From the NCBI GenBank assembly GCA_964576715.1, contig CAZNWE010000047.1, forward strand, positions 1-31,867: a stretch of 31,867 nt of DNA. The letters run 5' to 3'. A model generated the notes under the pieces. It was not told where the DNA came from, did no database searches, and worked only from the letters and a program-made list of their open reading frames with translations. The position numbers and the translations under genes are program-made. Source of the stretch: SLRI01 sp964576715 (lineage in GTDB: Bacteria; Pseudomonadota; Alphaproteobacteria; Geminicoccales; Geminicoccaceae). The stretch's first letter is position 1. Each line of letters starts with the position of its first letter. This document shows positions 1-8,130 of this stretch, piece after piece.

Positions 1-60
1 ACGAACGACCCCGAGTAAGCGACGAACGAGCCTGGGATCCCGCGAACGAACCCGACTTGA
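1..60. repeat. Imperfect short direct repeats at left edge (about 21-nt period)
   Basis: The heptamer CGAACGA occurs at 2-8, 23-29 and 43-49, each followed by a C-rich triplet or so, giving a period of about 20-21 nt. The array may continue left of the window. An in-frame TAA at 16-18 could equally be the end of an upstream gene, so this might be the tail of a coding region rather than a functional repeat. Confidence 0.3.
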
Positions 61-186
61 CAACTTGCCGCGCCATGCCCGGCAAACCCTTGTGGCTGCA
101 CGGGACTCCGGCGACTTGTCGGGGCGCCCGGGCGCGTGGCTTCGAACCCGCACGGGTCGACCCTGTCGAATGAACCCGATCGGCGC

Positions 187-215
187 TTGACGGCGACCAT
201 GATCTAGGCTATCGT
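187..215 (+). promoter_or_regulatory. Candidate sigma70-type promoter for the P-type ATPase gene
   Basis: TTGACG at 187-192 is followed by a 17-nt spacer and TATCGT at 210-215. The -35 is a close match to consensus; the -10 matches at four of six positions. It would give a leader of roughly 100 nt before the ATG at 323. Position and spacing fit; there is no experimental support. Confidence 0.4.
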
Positions 216-322
216 TCCTATATTCGTCAGGCTGCGCGGGTGGCCCGGCGCGACGGTCTCTGCTACATGGGCTAGCAGTGTGCGTGACGGGCACGCGCAC
301 TGCCAGCTGCCGCAGCGCGCCG

Positions 323-3085
323 ATGCCGCAGACCGCCGACCGCCTGGCCCACGAGCGCCGAGCCGGCGACCCGAACGGGGTGCCGGCAACGCCTGCCGAC
401 TGGGCGGCCAGGGGCGTCGACGCGGTGTTGGCCGCGCTCGAGACCGAAAGGGACGGCCTCACCCCCGAAGAGGCCGTGCTCCGGCTGCAGAAGCACGGCC
501 CCAACCGCCTCGCCGAGACCCGGCGGCGCGGGCCGCTGCGGCGGTTGCTGGCGCAGATCGACAACCTGCTGATCTACGTGCTGTTGGCTGCGGCGGCGCT
601 TGCCGTGGGCGTCGGCCATGCCATCGACGCCGCCGTCATCCTCGCCGTGGTCGTCGTCAACACCGTCATCGGCTTCGTCCAGGAGGGCAGGGCCGAGGAC
701 GCTCTGGCCGCCATCCGTGGCATGATCGACCCCGAGGCGACGCTGCGCCGGGGCGGCGAAAAAGTCACCGTCAGGGCCGATGAGGTGGTCCCGGGCGACC
801 TCGTCCTGATCCAGTCCGGCGACCGGGTGCCGGCCGATCTGCGGCTGCTGCGGGCCAAGAACCTGAAGCTCGACGAAGCGGCGCTGACCGGCGAATCGGT
901 GCCGGTGGACAAGGCGACCGAGCCCATCGAGCCCGGTGGCGACCTCGGCGACATGACCTCGATGGCGTTCTCCGGCACCTTCGTCGCCGCCGGCCAGGGG
1001 GCTGGCATCGTGGTGGCGACCGGGACCCGGACCGAGCTCGGCCGGATCAGTGCGATGCTGAGCGAGGTGGTCGAGCTCAAGACGCCGCTGGTCCGCCAGA
1101 TGGACCAGTTCGCCCGGCAGATCGCGCTCGCCGTCATGGCCGCCGCCATGCTGGTCTTCGGCGTCGCCTACCTGGTCCAGGGCTTCGCCCTGGTCGAGGC
1201 CTTCATGGCGGTGGTCGGGCTCTTCGTCGCCGCCATCCCCGAGGGCCTGCCGGCCGTGATGACCGTGACGCTGGCGATCGGCGTGCAGCGCATGGCGGCC
1301 AGGAAGGCCATCATCCGCCGGCTGCCCGCGGTCGAGACCCTGGGTGCGGTATCGGTGATCTGCTCGGACAAGACCGGCACGCTCACCAAGAACGAGATGA
1401 CCGTCCGCACCCTCGCACTGGCCGGTGGCCTGATCGAGGTCGGCGGCACCGGCTACGCGCCCGAGGGCGAACTCGCGGCCGAGGGCCAGCCCACCGATCC
1501 GGCTGCGAACCCGGTCCTGCAAGCCATTCTCGATGCCGCGATGCTCTGCAACGACGCCGAGATCAGGGAACGCGACGGCCACTGGCAGGCGGCCGGCGAT
1601 CCGATGGAGGCAGCCCTCGTGACGCTCGCCATGAAGGCCGGGCTCGCGCCTGCCGATCACCGCGCCGCCCGCGCGCGGCTCGACGAAATCCCGTTCGACT
1701 CGGGCCACAGCTTCATGGCGACGCTGCACGGGCATGGCGACGGCCGCGCGATCTTCGTCAAGGGAGCGCCCGAGCGGCTGATCGAGATGGCGGATGCGGC
1801 GCTGACCGCCGACGGCCCGGCACCCATCGACCGCGATGCCTGGCAGGAGCAGACGGGCAGGCTCGCCGCGCGCGGCGAACGGGTCCTCGGCTTCGCCATG
1901 AAACGGGTGGCGAGCGACCACGGCAGTGTCGACCACGGCCATCTCGACAGCGAGGTCGTGCTGCTCGGCCTGATGGGCTTCATCGACCCGCCGCGCCAGG
2001 AGGCGGTCGCCGCCGTCGCGGCCTGCAAGACCGCCGGCATCCGTGTCGTCATGATCACCGGCGATCACGCGCTGACCGCCAAGGCCATCGCCGAGCAGCT
2101 CGGGCTCGCCGACCACCCGCAGGTGCTCACCGGTCGTGATCTGGAGGCGATGGACGACGCCGCGCTGAAGCAGGCGGCGCTGGCGACCGAGGTGTTTGCG
2201 CGGACCACGCCCGAGCACAAGTTGCGGCTCGTCCAGGCGCTGCAGGCGGACGGGCTGACGGTCGCGATGACCGGCGACGGGGTCAACGACGCGCCGGCCT
2301 TGAAGCGGGCCGATGTCGGCGTGGCGATGGGCAGGAAGGGCACCGAGGCGGCCAAGGAGGCCGCCGAGATGGTCCTCGCCGATGACAATTTCGCCTCGAT
2401 CGTCGCGGCCGTGCGCGAAGGCAGGACGGTCTACGACAATCTCAGCAAGGTCATCGCCTGGACCCTGCCCACCAATGGCGGCGAGGCGATGACCATCATC
2501 GCCGCCATCCTCGCCGGCCTCGCTTTGCCGATCACGCCGGTCCAGATCCTCTGGGTGAACATGGTGACCGCCGTGACGCTCGGCCTGATCCTCGCCTTCG
2601 AGCCGAGTGAGCCGGGCAGCATGAAGCGACGGCCACGGCCCGCCGACGAGCCGCTCCTGCGCGGCGAGCTCGTCTGGCGCGTCGTCTTCGTCTCGACCCT
2701 GTTCGTGATCGGGGCGTTCGGCGTCTACTTCTGGGCGGAGAGCCGCGGTCTGCCGACCGAGGTGGCCCGGACCATGGTGGTCAACACCCTCGTGGTGATG
2801 GAGATCTTCTATCTGTTCAGCGTGCGCTACAGCTATGGCGCCTCGCTCACGCTCGAGGGCGTGCTCGGCACACCCACCGTGCTCGCCGGGATCACCGCCG
2901 TGGTCCTGCTCCAGCTCGTCTTCACCTATGCACCGTTCATGGCGATCCCGTTCGACACCGCACCCGTGGCCTTCGCGGACGGGCTGGTGATCGTGGCGAC
3001 AGGTGTGGTGCTGTTCGCGATCGTCGAGGTCGAGAAGCGGGTGCGTCTCGGCTGGCGCAATCGCCGCGCAGCCGCTAGAGCCTGA
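323..3085 (+). CDS. Cation-transporting P-type ATPase (P2/SERCA-like, HAD-IC family)
   Basis: Integral inner-membrane pump that would couple ATP hydrolysis to cation transport. Counting from ATG 323 (920 aa), an N-terminal cation-ATPase segment leads into the actuator domain with TGES at residues 189-192. The M4 motif PEGLP carries Glu at 307, the phosphorylation loop DKTGT carries Asp at 349, and the hinge has TGDGVNDAPAL. M5 reads TNGGE and M6 reads LWVNMVTAV, followed by C-terminal membrane helices. Compared with SERCA, the Asn and Glu of M5 and the Asn and Thr of M6 are kept, but the calcium-ligand Asp of M6 is Ala, so the ion is uncertain (Ca2+, Mn2+, Na+ or other). An in-frame GTG at 278 would add 15 residues; neither start has a clear ribosome-binding site. 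An eRF1-like gene follows 49 nt downstream. Confidence 0.9.
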   Translation: MPQTADRLAHERRAGDPNGVPATPADWAARGVDAVLAALETERDGLTPEEAVLRLQKHGPNRLAETRRRGPLRRLLAQIDNLLIYVLLAAAALAVGVGHAIDAAVILAVVVVNTVIGFVQEGRAEDALAAIRGMIDPEATLRRGGEKVTVRADEVVPGDLVLIQSGDRVPADLRLLRAKNLKLDEAALTGESVPVDKATEPIEPGGDLGDMTSMAFSGTFVAAGQGAGIVVATGTRTELGRISAMLSEVVELKTPLVRQMDQFARQIALAVMAAAMLVFGVAYLVQGFALVEAFMAVVGLFVAAIPEGLPAVMTVTLAIGVQRMAARKAIIRRLPAVETLGAVSVICSDKTGTLTKNEMTVRTLALAGGLIEVGGTGYAPEGELAAEGQPTDPAANPVLQAILDAAMLCNDAEIRERDGHWQAAGDPMEAALVTLAMKAGLAPADHRAARARLDEIPFDSGHSFMATLHGHGDGRAIFVKGAPERLIEMADAALTADGPAPIDRDAWQEQTGRLAARGERVLGFAMKRVASDHGSVDHGHLDSEVVLLGLMGFIDPPRQEAVAAVAACKTAGIRVVMITGDHALTAKAIAEQLGLADHPQVLTGRDLEAMDDAALKQAALATEVFARTTPEHKLRLVQALQADGLTVAMTGDGVNDAPALKRADVGVAMGRKGTEAAKEAAEMVLADDNFASIVAAVREGRTVYDNLSKVIAWTLPTNGGEAMTIIAAILAGLALPITPVQILWVNMVTAVTLGLILAFEPSEPGSMKRRPRPADEPLLRGELVWRVVFVSTLFVIGAFGVYFWAESRGLPTEVARTMVVNTLVVMEIFYLFSVRYSYGASLTLEGVLGTPTVLAGITAVVLLQLVFTYAPFMAIPFDTAPVAFADGLVIVATGVVLFAIVEVEKRVRLGWRNRRAAARA

Positions 3086-3134
3086 CCAGCCCGATCACCC
3101 CGCCAGCGCGATTACTCCTAAGGATACCCGACCG

Positions 3135-4259
3135 ATGTTGCACGTCGACATTCCGACCCAGGCCGAGATCAGGGCGCTGGCCCTGAACCGCAGCGAGATC
3201 TGTGCGTCGCTCTTTGTGCCAACCAGCCCGCTCAGCCAGGAGGCGGCCGAGCACGACCGGCTGACGCTCAAGAATCTCGCTCTCGACGCCACTCGGCAGA
3301 TGGAGCAGGCCGGCGTCAACAAGCGGTTGATCTGGCCGATCACCGAGCAACTCGAGGATCTGGTCGACGACGAGGGTTTCTGGCAGGTGCAGGCGAGAAG
3401 CCTTGCCGTGTTCGTGACGCCCGACGCCATCCGCACCTTCCGCCTGCCCAACAAGCTCGAGCCGGTGGCACAAGTGTCGGATCGGTTCTTCCTCAAGCCG
3501 TTGTTGCGCTCGGTCACCTTCCCGCACGAAGCACTGGTCCTCTCGCTCTCGGTTGGCCAGGCCCGCCTGGTCGAGGTGTTCGCCGACCTGCCGCCACAGG
3601 ATGTGCGGGTGCCAGGCATGCCCAAGGATGCGATGAGTGCGGTCGGCAAGGCGACGATCGGCCACCGCTCGCCGTCGGGCCGGATCCACGGCTCGGAAGG
3701 CGAGAAGGTCCGACTGCGTCAATATGCCCGGGCAGTCGACCAGGCGTTGCGCGGCCTTCTCGCCGGCCGGCAGACGCCGATGATTCTGGCCGCCACCCGG
3801 CCACTTGACGATGTCTTCCGCTCGGTCAACACCTACCCGCATCTCGCGACCCAGCAGATCACCGCGAGCGCCGACGAGTTGACCAACAGCCAGCTCGCCG
3901 CCGCCGCCCGGCCGCTGCTCGACGAGATCCATGCCGAAGCGCTGGCGGCCGAGATGGAGCTCTTCCGGGCGCGCAAGGCGCAAGGTCGCGCCACCACCGA
4001 CCTGGCCCAGGCGGCCAAGGCGGCCACCTTCGGCGCCATCGACTCGCTGCTCGTCGACATCGACGAGGTGGTGCCGGGCTGGGTCGACGAGACCGATGGC
4101 AGCATCCGCTTCGCCGCCGCCGATGACGCCACGAGCTACGGCATCGTCGACGAGATCGCCGGCCGAACCATGGCCCATGGTGGGCGGGTGCTGGGCGTGC
4201 GCAAGGCCGACCTGCCGGATGGTGCCCAGCTCGCGGCCATCCTGCGCTACCCGGTCTGA
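3135..4259 (+). CDS. eRF1-like (bacterial archaeo-eukaryotic release factor, baeRF-type) protein
   Basis: Soluble protein of 374 aa, with no signal peptide or membrane segment. The N-terminal pattern (ALNRSEICASLFVPTSPLSQ) and the C-terminal part, with a DIDEVVPG segment and the ending GGRVLGVRKADLP...AAILRYPV, resemble the bacterial eRF1/baeRF proteins. In those, a Pelota/eRF1-like middle domain is followed by an L7Ae-like C-terminal domain. That family is predicted to act at ribosomes in rescue or stress, but most members are uncharacterised. I assign it from remembered sequence style, not from an alignment. Start ATG 3135 is preferred over upstream in-frame codons because it begins the conserved region and has an AAGGAT element just upstream. 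It lies 49 nt after the P-type ATPase and may be cotranscribed with it. Confidence 0.6.
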   Translation: MLHVDIPTQAEIRALALNRSEICASLFVPTSPLSQEAAEHDRLTLKNLALDATRQMEQAGVNKRLIWPITEQLEDLVDDEGFWQVQARSLAVFVTPDAIRTFRLPNKLEPVAQVSDRFFLKPLLRSVTFPHEALVLSLSVGQARLVEVFADLPPQDVRVPGMPKDAMSAVGKATIGHRSPSGRIHGSEGEKVRLRQYARAVDQALRGLLAGRQTPMILAATRPLDDVFRSVNTYPHLATQQITASADELTNSQLAAAARPLLDEIHAEALAAEMELFRARKAQGRATTDLAQAAKAATFGAIDSLLVDIDEVVPGWVDETDGSIRFAAADDATSYGIVDEIAGRTMAHGGRVLGVRKADLPDGAQLAAILRYPV

Positions 4260-4387
4260 CCCCCGAGCCGGGTGCTCGCGCGCCGCTCGCCAGACCCGGC
4301 GGGCGACCGCGATGCTCGGCTGAGGCGCCGAGACTGCCGGCTGAATCGGCCTTGCGCATCGCTGGCGAGTAAGGCACAAAACGCGCT

Positions 4388-4567
4388 GACGGTGTCCGTC
4401 GAGGACCGAAGAGGGAAGCCGGTGAGAGCAGTTGCCGACAGGCGAGGCTCGAGTCCGGCGCTGCCCCCGCAACTGTGAGCGGTGAGCCGCGATCCAATCA
4501 TGCCACTGGGGCCTTTGCCCACGGGAAGGCGGATCGAGGCCTCGACCCGCGAGCCAGGAGACCTGCC
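4388..4567 (+). ncRNA. Cobalamin (B12) riboswitch
   Basis: Several hallmark blocks of the cobalamin riboswitch occur in the right order. These are GGAAGCCGGTGAGA near 4414-4427, GCTGCCCCCGCAACTGT at 4461-4477, GCCACTG at 4502-4508, GGGAAGGC at 4523-4530, and the terminal B12 box AGCCAGGAGACCTGCC at 4552-4567. Binding of adenosyl- or related cobalamin normally represses the downstream gene by blocking translation or causing termination. No U-tract terminator is visible between 4568 and the next start, so translational control is more likely. The next gene is the DUF1289-fusion protein at 4699, and cobA, cobS and cobT lie within 5 kb. Confidence 0.93.
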
Positions 4568-4698
4568 GTCGCCTGTTCCACCCGTTTCTCCGGTCGGGGT
4601 GTGCCGGTGGAGGTCGACGATGCGCCACCAAGCCTTCCTTCTTCAGCCGCTGTCGCTCGATCGCCCATGCCTGGTTCCTGCCAGACACGGCGGTCGCC

Positions 4699-5628
4699 AT
4701 GGCGGCTGAGGCAGCCTCGCCGCCACGATCGGCGGCAACGCAGCTAGCCTCGCCTTGTGTCGGGACTTGTCGGCTCGACCCGGCGACCGGCTGGTGTGTC
4801 GGTTGTGGCCGTGACGCCGACGAGCTGACCCGGTGGCGTGAGCTGGACGACGCCAGACGGGCGACGGTCTGGGCCGCGTTGCCGGAGCGGCTGCGGCAGC
4901 TCGGCCGGGACTGTCGGCTGCTGCCGTGGCCGCCCGAGCGGGCGCTCGCCGCGCTCGCCGAGCTGGCCAAGACCCCGAGAGCCGCGCTGGTCCTCGGCGT
5001 CGAAGGTGCCGTGGCCGAGTTCATGGCGCCGGGCGGCAGCACGGTGCTGACACGGCAATACGCTTCGGTTCTCGAGCTGCATACCCGAGGCGCCCGCACC
5101 CGCCTCGTCGCCCATCCGGGACTGCGCGTGTTCACCGGGTCGGGGCGCTGGGCTTTTGCCCTGCAGCGGAGCCGGCTGACACCCATGCCCGGCCTGATCA
5201 CCGACCTCGGCGCCGACCGCGACGCGGTGCGCGCGGCCGACCGGGACCAGCCGCTGGTCGATCTCGGTCTCGGTCGCCCGGGCTTCCGCTTCGCGGTCCG
5301 GCTCGCCGACCCGGCGCTGCGCCGCCTCGCCCGCCGCCATTTCGGCCGGCCGATTTTCGCTGCCGCCGACCTGATCGCAGGCCTGATCGCCGCAGCGCCC
5401 ACCCGAGTGCTGTGCTCGCCGCTCGGTCGGATCGAGATCGATGGACCGATCGACCGGGCTGACCACGACGGCCCCCACACCCACCTCCTGCCGAAGCAGC
5501 TGGCCGGCGAGCAGCCACTGCGCACCGGCCTCGCCCTGCCCGAGGCCTATGTCGCGAGCCTGCTCGTGCTCGAAGCTGCAGCGCAAGGCCGGTGCGGATC
5601 CGGGCAGGAAGCAACCTCGCCTGGCTAG
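4699..5628 (+). CDS. DUF1289 (four-cysteine) fusion protein under B12 riboswitch control; function unknown
   Basis: A 309-aa soluble protein. Residues 20-36 hold a C-x3-C-x8-C-x2-C cluster followed by DELTRW, the signature of the DUF1289 family of small proteins predicted to bind Fe-S or zinc. Most DUF1289 proteins are under 100 aa; here a domain of about 250 residues follows. It ends with a conserved-looking block (LGRIEIDGP..., then GPHTHLLPKQL near residues 257-267) that I cannot assign to a named family. The gene starts 132 nt after a B12 riboswitch and sits beside cobalamin genes, so a role in corrinoid use, cobalt handling or B12-linked metabolism is inferred. ATG 4699 is the first start in this frame; it lacks a good ribosome-binding site and is overlapped by a hairpin (4701-4724). 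Confidence 0.8.
   Translation: MAAEAASPPRSAATQLASPCVGTCRLDPATGWCVGCGRDADELTRWRELDDARRATVWAALPERLRQLGRDCRLLPWPPERALAALAELAKTPRAALVLGVEGAVAEFMAPGGSTVLTRQYASVLELHTRGARTRLVAHPGLRVFTGSGRWAFALQRSRLTPMPGLITDLGADRDAVRAADRDQPLVDLGLGRPGFRFAVRLADPALRRLARRHFGRPIFAAADLIAGLIAAAPTRVLCSPLGRIEIDGPIDRADHDGPHTHLLPKQLAGEQPLRTGLALPEAYVASLLVLEAAAQGRCGSGQEATSPG
4701..4724 (+). promoter_or_regulatory. Hairpin over the start codon of the riboswitch-controlled gene
   Basis: GGCGGC (4701-4706) pairs with GCCGCC (4719-4724) and GAG (4708-4710) with CTC (4716-4718), with one bulged T and a GCAGC loop. The stem begins at the last base of the ATG at 4699-4701. Such a structure could hide the initiation region and serve as the expression platform of the upstream riboswitch. 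GC-rich coding sequence forms hairpins by chance, so the role is tentative. Confidence 0.35.
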
Positions 5629-5937
5629 ACCGGCCGGCGCTGGCCGCTTGCCGCATGGCCGGATCGACTGCGCGCATGGAGCGGGCGGTCGCCGTGAACG
5701 ACCACCGGGCATCGCAACGGCGACGGGGCGGGTCCGCCTGCGGGCTGCCGCCGCTCGATAACGCAAAGGCGCGAGTGGCAAGGCCGCCGCCGGGCGGCAC
5801 GGCACCGATTGGACGGTCGGGCCGGCACGCCGCTTGCCGCCCGACGCCCGATGCGCCAAACCTCCCGGGGAGCGCGGGCAAGAGCAACGCCGCCTTGCCC
5901 CCCTGGCAGCGGTCCGATTACGGGCGACGAACCGCCC
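5629..5937. other. About 310-nt gap with no recognised gene
   Basis: Lies between the DUF1289-fusion gene and the MFS permease. Both strands contain open frames, but they are arginine- and proline-rich and match nothing I recognise. A GC hairpin (GCCGCC at 5783-5788 with GGCGGC at 5793-5798, loop GCCG) is present without a T-tract, so it is at best a weak terminator. No second riboswitch is visible. Confidence 0.4.
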
Positions 5938-7287
5938 ATGAGGTGTCATGCGACGTTTCGCGGCTGGAGCGCTCCCCGGGTGACGGCACCAGGCCACGGC
6001 AGCCAGCCGCCGCCGTCGAGCGCCAGCCCGCGCCAGCTCTTCGCCTGGGCGCTCTACGATTGGGCCAACTCACCCTTCTTCGCGGTGATCCTGACCTTTG
6101 TTTTCGCCACCTATTTCACCCAGGGCGTCGCCGAGGACGAGATCACCGGCACGACGCAATGGGGCCTCGCCGTCGGCCTTTCCGGCCTCGTGATCGCGAC
6201 CATGAGCCCGATCATGGGTGCCGTCGCCGACATCGGCGGCCCCCGCAAGCCGTGGCTCGCCGGCTTCACCGGTCTCTGCGCGATCGCCACGGGATTGCTC
6301 TGGCTGATCGAGCCGGACCCGAGCTTCGCCCTTCTGGCACTCGTCCTCGTCTTCCTCGGCAACGCGTCGCTCGGCCTGTGCGACGCGTTCTACAATGCCA
6401 TGCTGCCCGATCTGGCGCCGAGCCGGGCGGTCGGCCGCTGGTCGGGGCGGGGCTGGGCCATCGGCTACATCGCCGGCATCGTCGCCCTGCTGATGCTCTA
6501 TTTCGGCGTCATCAACCCGGACCCGCCGCCCTTCGGCCTCGATCCTGAAACATCGGAGCCGGTGCGGCTGGTCGGACCGGTGATCGCCCTTTGGCTCGTC
6601 GTCTTCTCGCTGCCGGTATTCCTGATCACCCCGGACCGGCCAAAGAAAGCCAGAAAGCCGTTCATCAACGCCGTCCGCGAGGGCTTGGCCAATCTCTACG
6701 GCACGCTGCGCGGTCTCGGCCGCGACAGCCAGGTGCTGCGCTTCTTGATCGCCCGGTTGATCTACAATGACGGGCTGAACACACTGTTCACCTTCGGCGG
6801 CATCTACGCCGCCGGGACCTTCGGCATGACGACCGCCGAGATCATGCTGTTCGCCATCGCCTTGAACGTCTCGGCCGGGGTCGGCAGCTTCGGCTTCGGC
6901 TATGTCGACGATCGGCTCGGCTCGAAGCGGACGGTACTGGTCGCACTCCTCGGCCTGGTCATATTCGGCATCGCGGCGCTCGTCGCCGAGGAGAAGACGA
7001 CGTTCTGGGCGCTCGGGGTGCTGATCGGCCTGTTCGTCGGCCCGGCGCAGTCGGCGAGCCGCACGCTGATGGCGCGCCTCGCCCCGCCGCACCAGCGCAC
7101 CGAGATGTTCGGTCTCTACGCCCTGTCCGGCAAGGTGACGGCGTTCTTCGGGCCCCTGCTGTTCGGTGCGGCGACCGGCCTGTTCGACAGTCAGCGCGCC
7201 GGCATGGCGGTGGTCGTGGTGCTGCTCGGCCTCGGCGGACTACTGCTGCTGCTCACCGTGCGCGAGCCACCCGTCAGGGACGATTAG
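5938..7287 (+). CDS. MFS transporter, UMF1 (Atg22-like) family
   Basis: Inner-membrane permease with about 12 hydrophobic segments. The opening segment LFAWALYDWANSPFFAVIL, followed by the FATYFTQGVA stretch, is the typical first helix of the UMF1 family (bacterial relatives of yeast Atg22). GGPRKPWLAGF follows the second/third helix, and a central charged loop lies near PDRPKKARKP. Substrates of bacterial UMF1 permeases are mostly unknown. From ATG 5938 the protein is 449 aa; GTG 5980 (435 aa) is equally possible and has GGAG upstream at better spacing. The longer frame from 5809 is unlikely because its N-terminus is low-complexity. It converges on cobA with a 40-nt gap, so the two are not cotranscribed; a link to the B12 block is only positional. 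Confidence 0.85.
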   Translation: MRCHATFRGWSAPRVTAPGHGSQPPPSSASPRQLFAWALYDWANSPFFAVILTFVFATYFTQGVAEDEITGTTQWGLAVGLSGLVIATMSPIMGAVADIGGPRKPWLAGFTGLCAIATGLLWLIEPDPSFALLALVLVFLGNASLGLCDAFYNAMLPDLAPSRAVGRWSGRGWAIGYIAGIVALLMLYFGVINPDPPPFGLDPETSEPVRLVGPVIALWLVVFSLPVFLITPDRPKKARKPFINAVREGLANLYGTLRGLGRDSQVLRFLIARLIYNDGLNTLFTFGGIYAAGTFGMTTAEIMLFAIALNVSAGVGSFGFGYVDDRLGSKRTVLVALLGLVIFGIAALVAEEKTTFWALGVLIGLFVGPAQSASRTLMARLAPPHQRTEMFGLYALSGKVTAFFGPLLFGAATGLFDSQRAGMAVVVVLLGLGGLLLLLTVREPPVRDD

Positions 7288-7327
7288 GCGCCCGCCCCGG
7301 CCCGGGTCTGGGCTGGCAGCGAACCGC

Positions 7328-8101
7328 TCAGTCGCCGGTGGCGGTCAGCACCGCGCCCACGATCAACAGCGCCGGGCCGTCGATCGCCGTCGCCTCGACG
7401 ATCGCCGGCAGCGTCGCCAGCGTACCCAGGATGTGGCGGCTGTCCGCCCGGGTGCCGTTCTCGACCAGGCAAGCCGGCAGCTCTGCTGCCAGGCCGTGCG
7501 CGATCAGACCGGCGCAGATTGGCCCGGTGGTGTAGTGGCTCATATAGATGACGAGGGTCTGCCGCGGTCGGCAGAGCGCCGGCCAGTCGAGCTCGAGCGT
7601 GCCGTCCTGGCGGTGGCCCGTGGTGATCACCAGGGTCTGCGCGTGGTCGCGGTGGGTGAGCGAGAGCAGGCGCTCGGCGGCACAGCCCGAAGCCGCGGTC
7701 ACACCGGGCACCACCTCGACCGGCACCCCGGCCGCCACGAGGCTCGCGATCTCCTCGCCGGCACGGCCGAAGATCAACGGATCACCGCCCTTGACGCGGA
7801 CCACCGTGTGGCCGCGGCGGGCCCGGTCGATCATCAACTCGTGGATCGCGGCTTGCGGCAACCGGTGCTGGGCGCGCCGCTTGCCGACGAAGATCCGCTC
7901 GGCATCGCTGCGGCAGTGGTCGAGGACCCCCTCGCCGATCAGCCGGTCGTAGAGCACGACCTCGGCCTCGCCCAACAGCCGCACCGCCTTCAACGTCAGC
8001 AGCTCGGGGTCGCCGGGCCCGGCACCGACAAGGTAGACGCGGCCAGACGATCGGGCGGCTTCCGGCAAGTGCTTGATCCTCGAGCGAGAGCGGTTCGACA
8101 A
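7328..8101 (-). CDS. cobA: Uroporphyrinogen-III C-methyltransferase (SUMT)
   Basis: Cytoplasmic SAM-dependent enzyme that methylates uroporphyrinogen III at C2 and C7 to precorrin-2, the branch point toward cobalamin and siroheme. The 257-aa protein has the family blocks in order: VYLVGAGPGDPELLTLKA at the N-terminus, VRVKGGDPLIFGRAGEE in the middle, PGVTAASG, and YMSH. Length is that of single-domain CobA, without a CysG-type dehydrogenase/ferrochelatase domain. The start is TTG 8101, with GAGG eight bases upstream. It begins 29 nt after cobS ends on the same strand, so cobS-cobA look like one operon. Confidence 0.95.
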   Translation of the reverse strand: MSNRSRSRIKHLPEAARSSGRVYLVGAGPGDPELLTLKAVRLLGEAEVVLYDRLIGEGVLDHCRSDAERIFVGKRRAQHRLPQAAIHELMIDRARRGHTVVRVKGGDPLIFGRAGEEIASLVAAGVPVEVVPGVTAASGCAAERLLSLTHRDHAQTLVITTGHRQDGTLELDWPALCRPRQTLVIYMSHYTTGPICAGLIAHGLAAELPACLVENGTRADSRHILGTLATLPAIVEATAIDGPALLIVGAVLTATGD

Positions 8102-8130
8102 TGATCAGCCTCGCCGGCTCGACGCGGATG

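Noticed and set aside
131..160. GGCTTCGAACC resembling a tRNA T-loop
   Set aside because: The flanking bases do not form a T-stem on either strand and no acceptor stem, anticodon arm or CCA end can be drawn.
272..2218. Long minus-strand open frame (648 aa) opposite the P-type ATPase
   Set aside because: His/Arg/Gly-rich shadow typical of high-GC antisense frames; the plus strand has a full set of P-type ATPase motifs.
5629..5937. Second cobalamin riboswitch or frameshifted gene before the MFS permease
   Set aside because: None of the B12 aptamer blocks occur on either strand, and the open frames show no family resemblance.
5592..6548. 318-aa plus-strand frame crossing into the MFS gene
   Set aside because: Arg/Pro-rich sequence, overlaps the MFS gene in another frame and has no domain.
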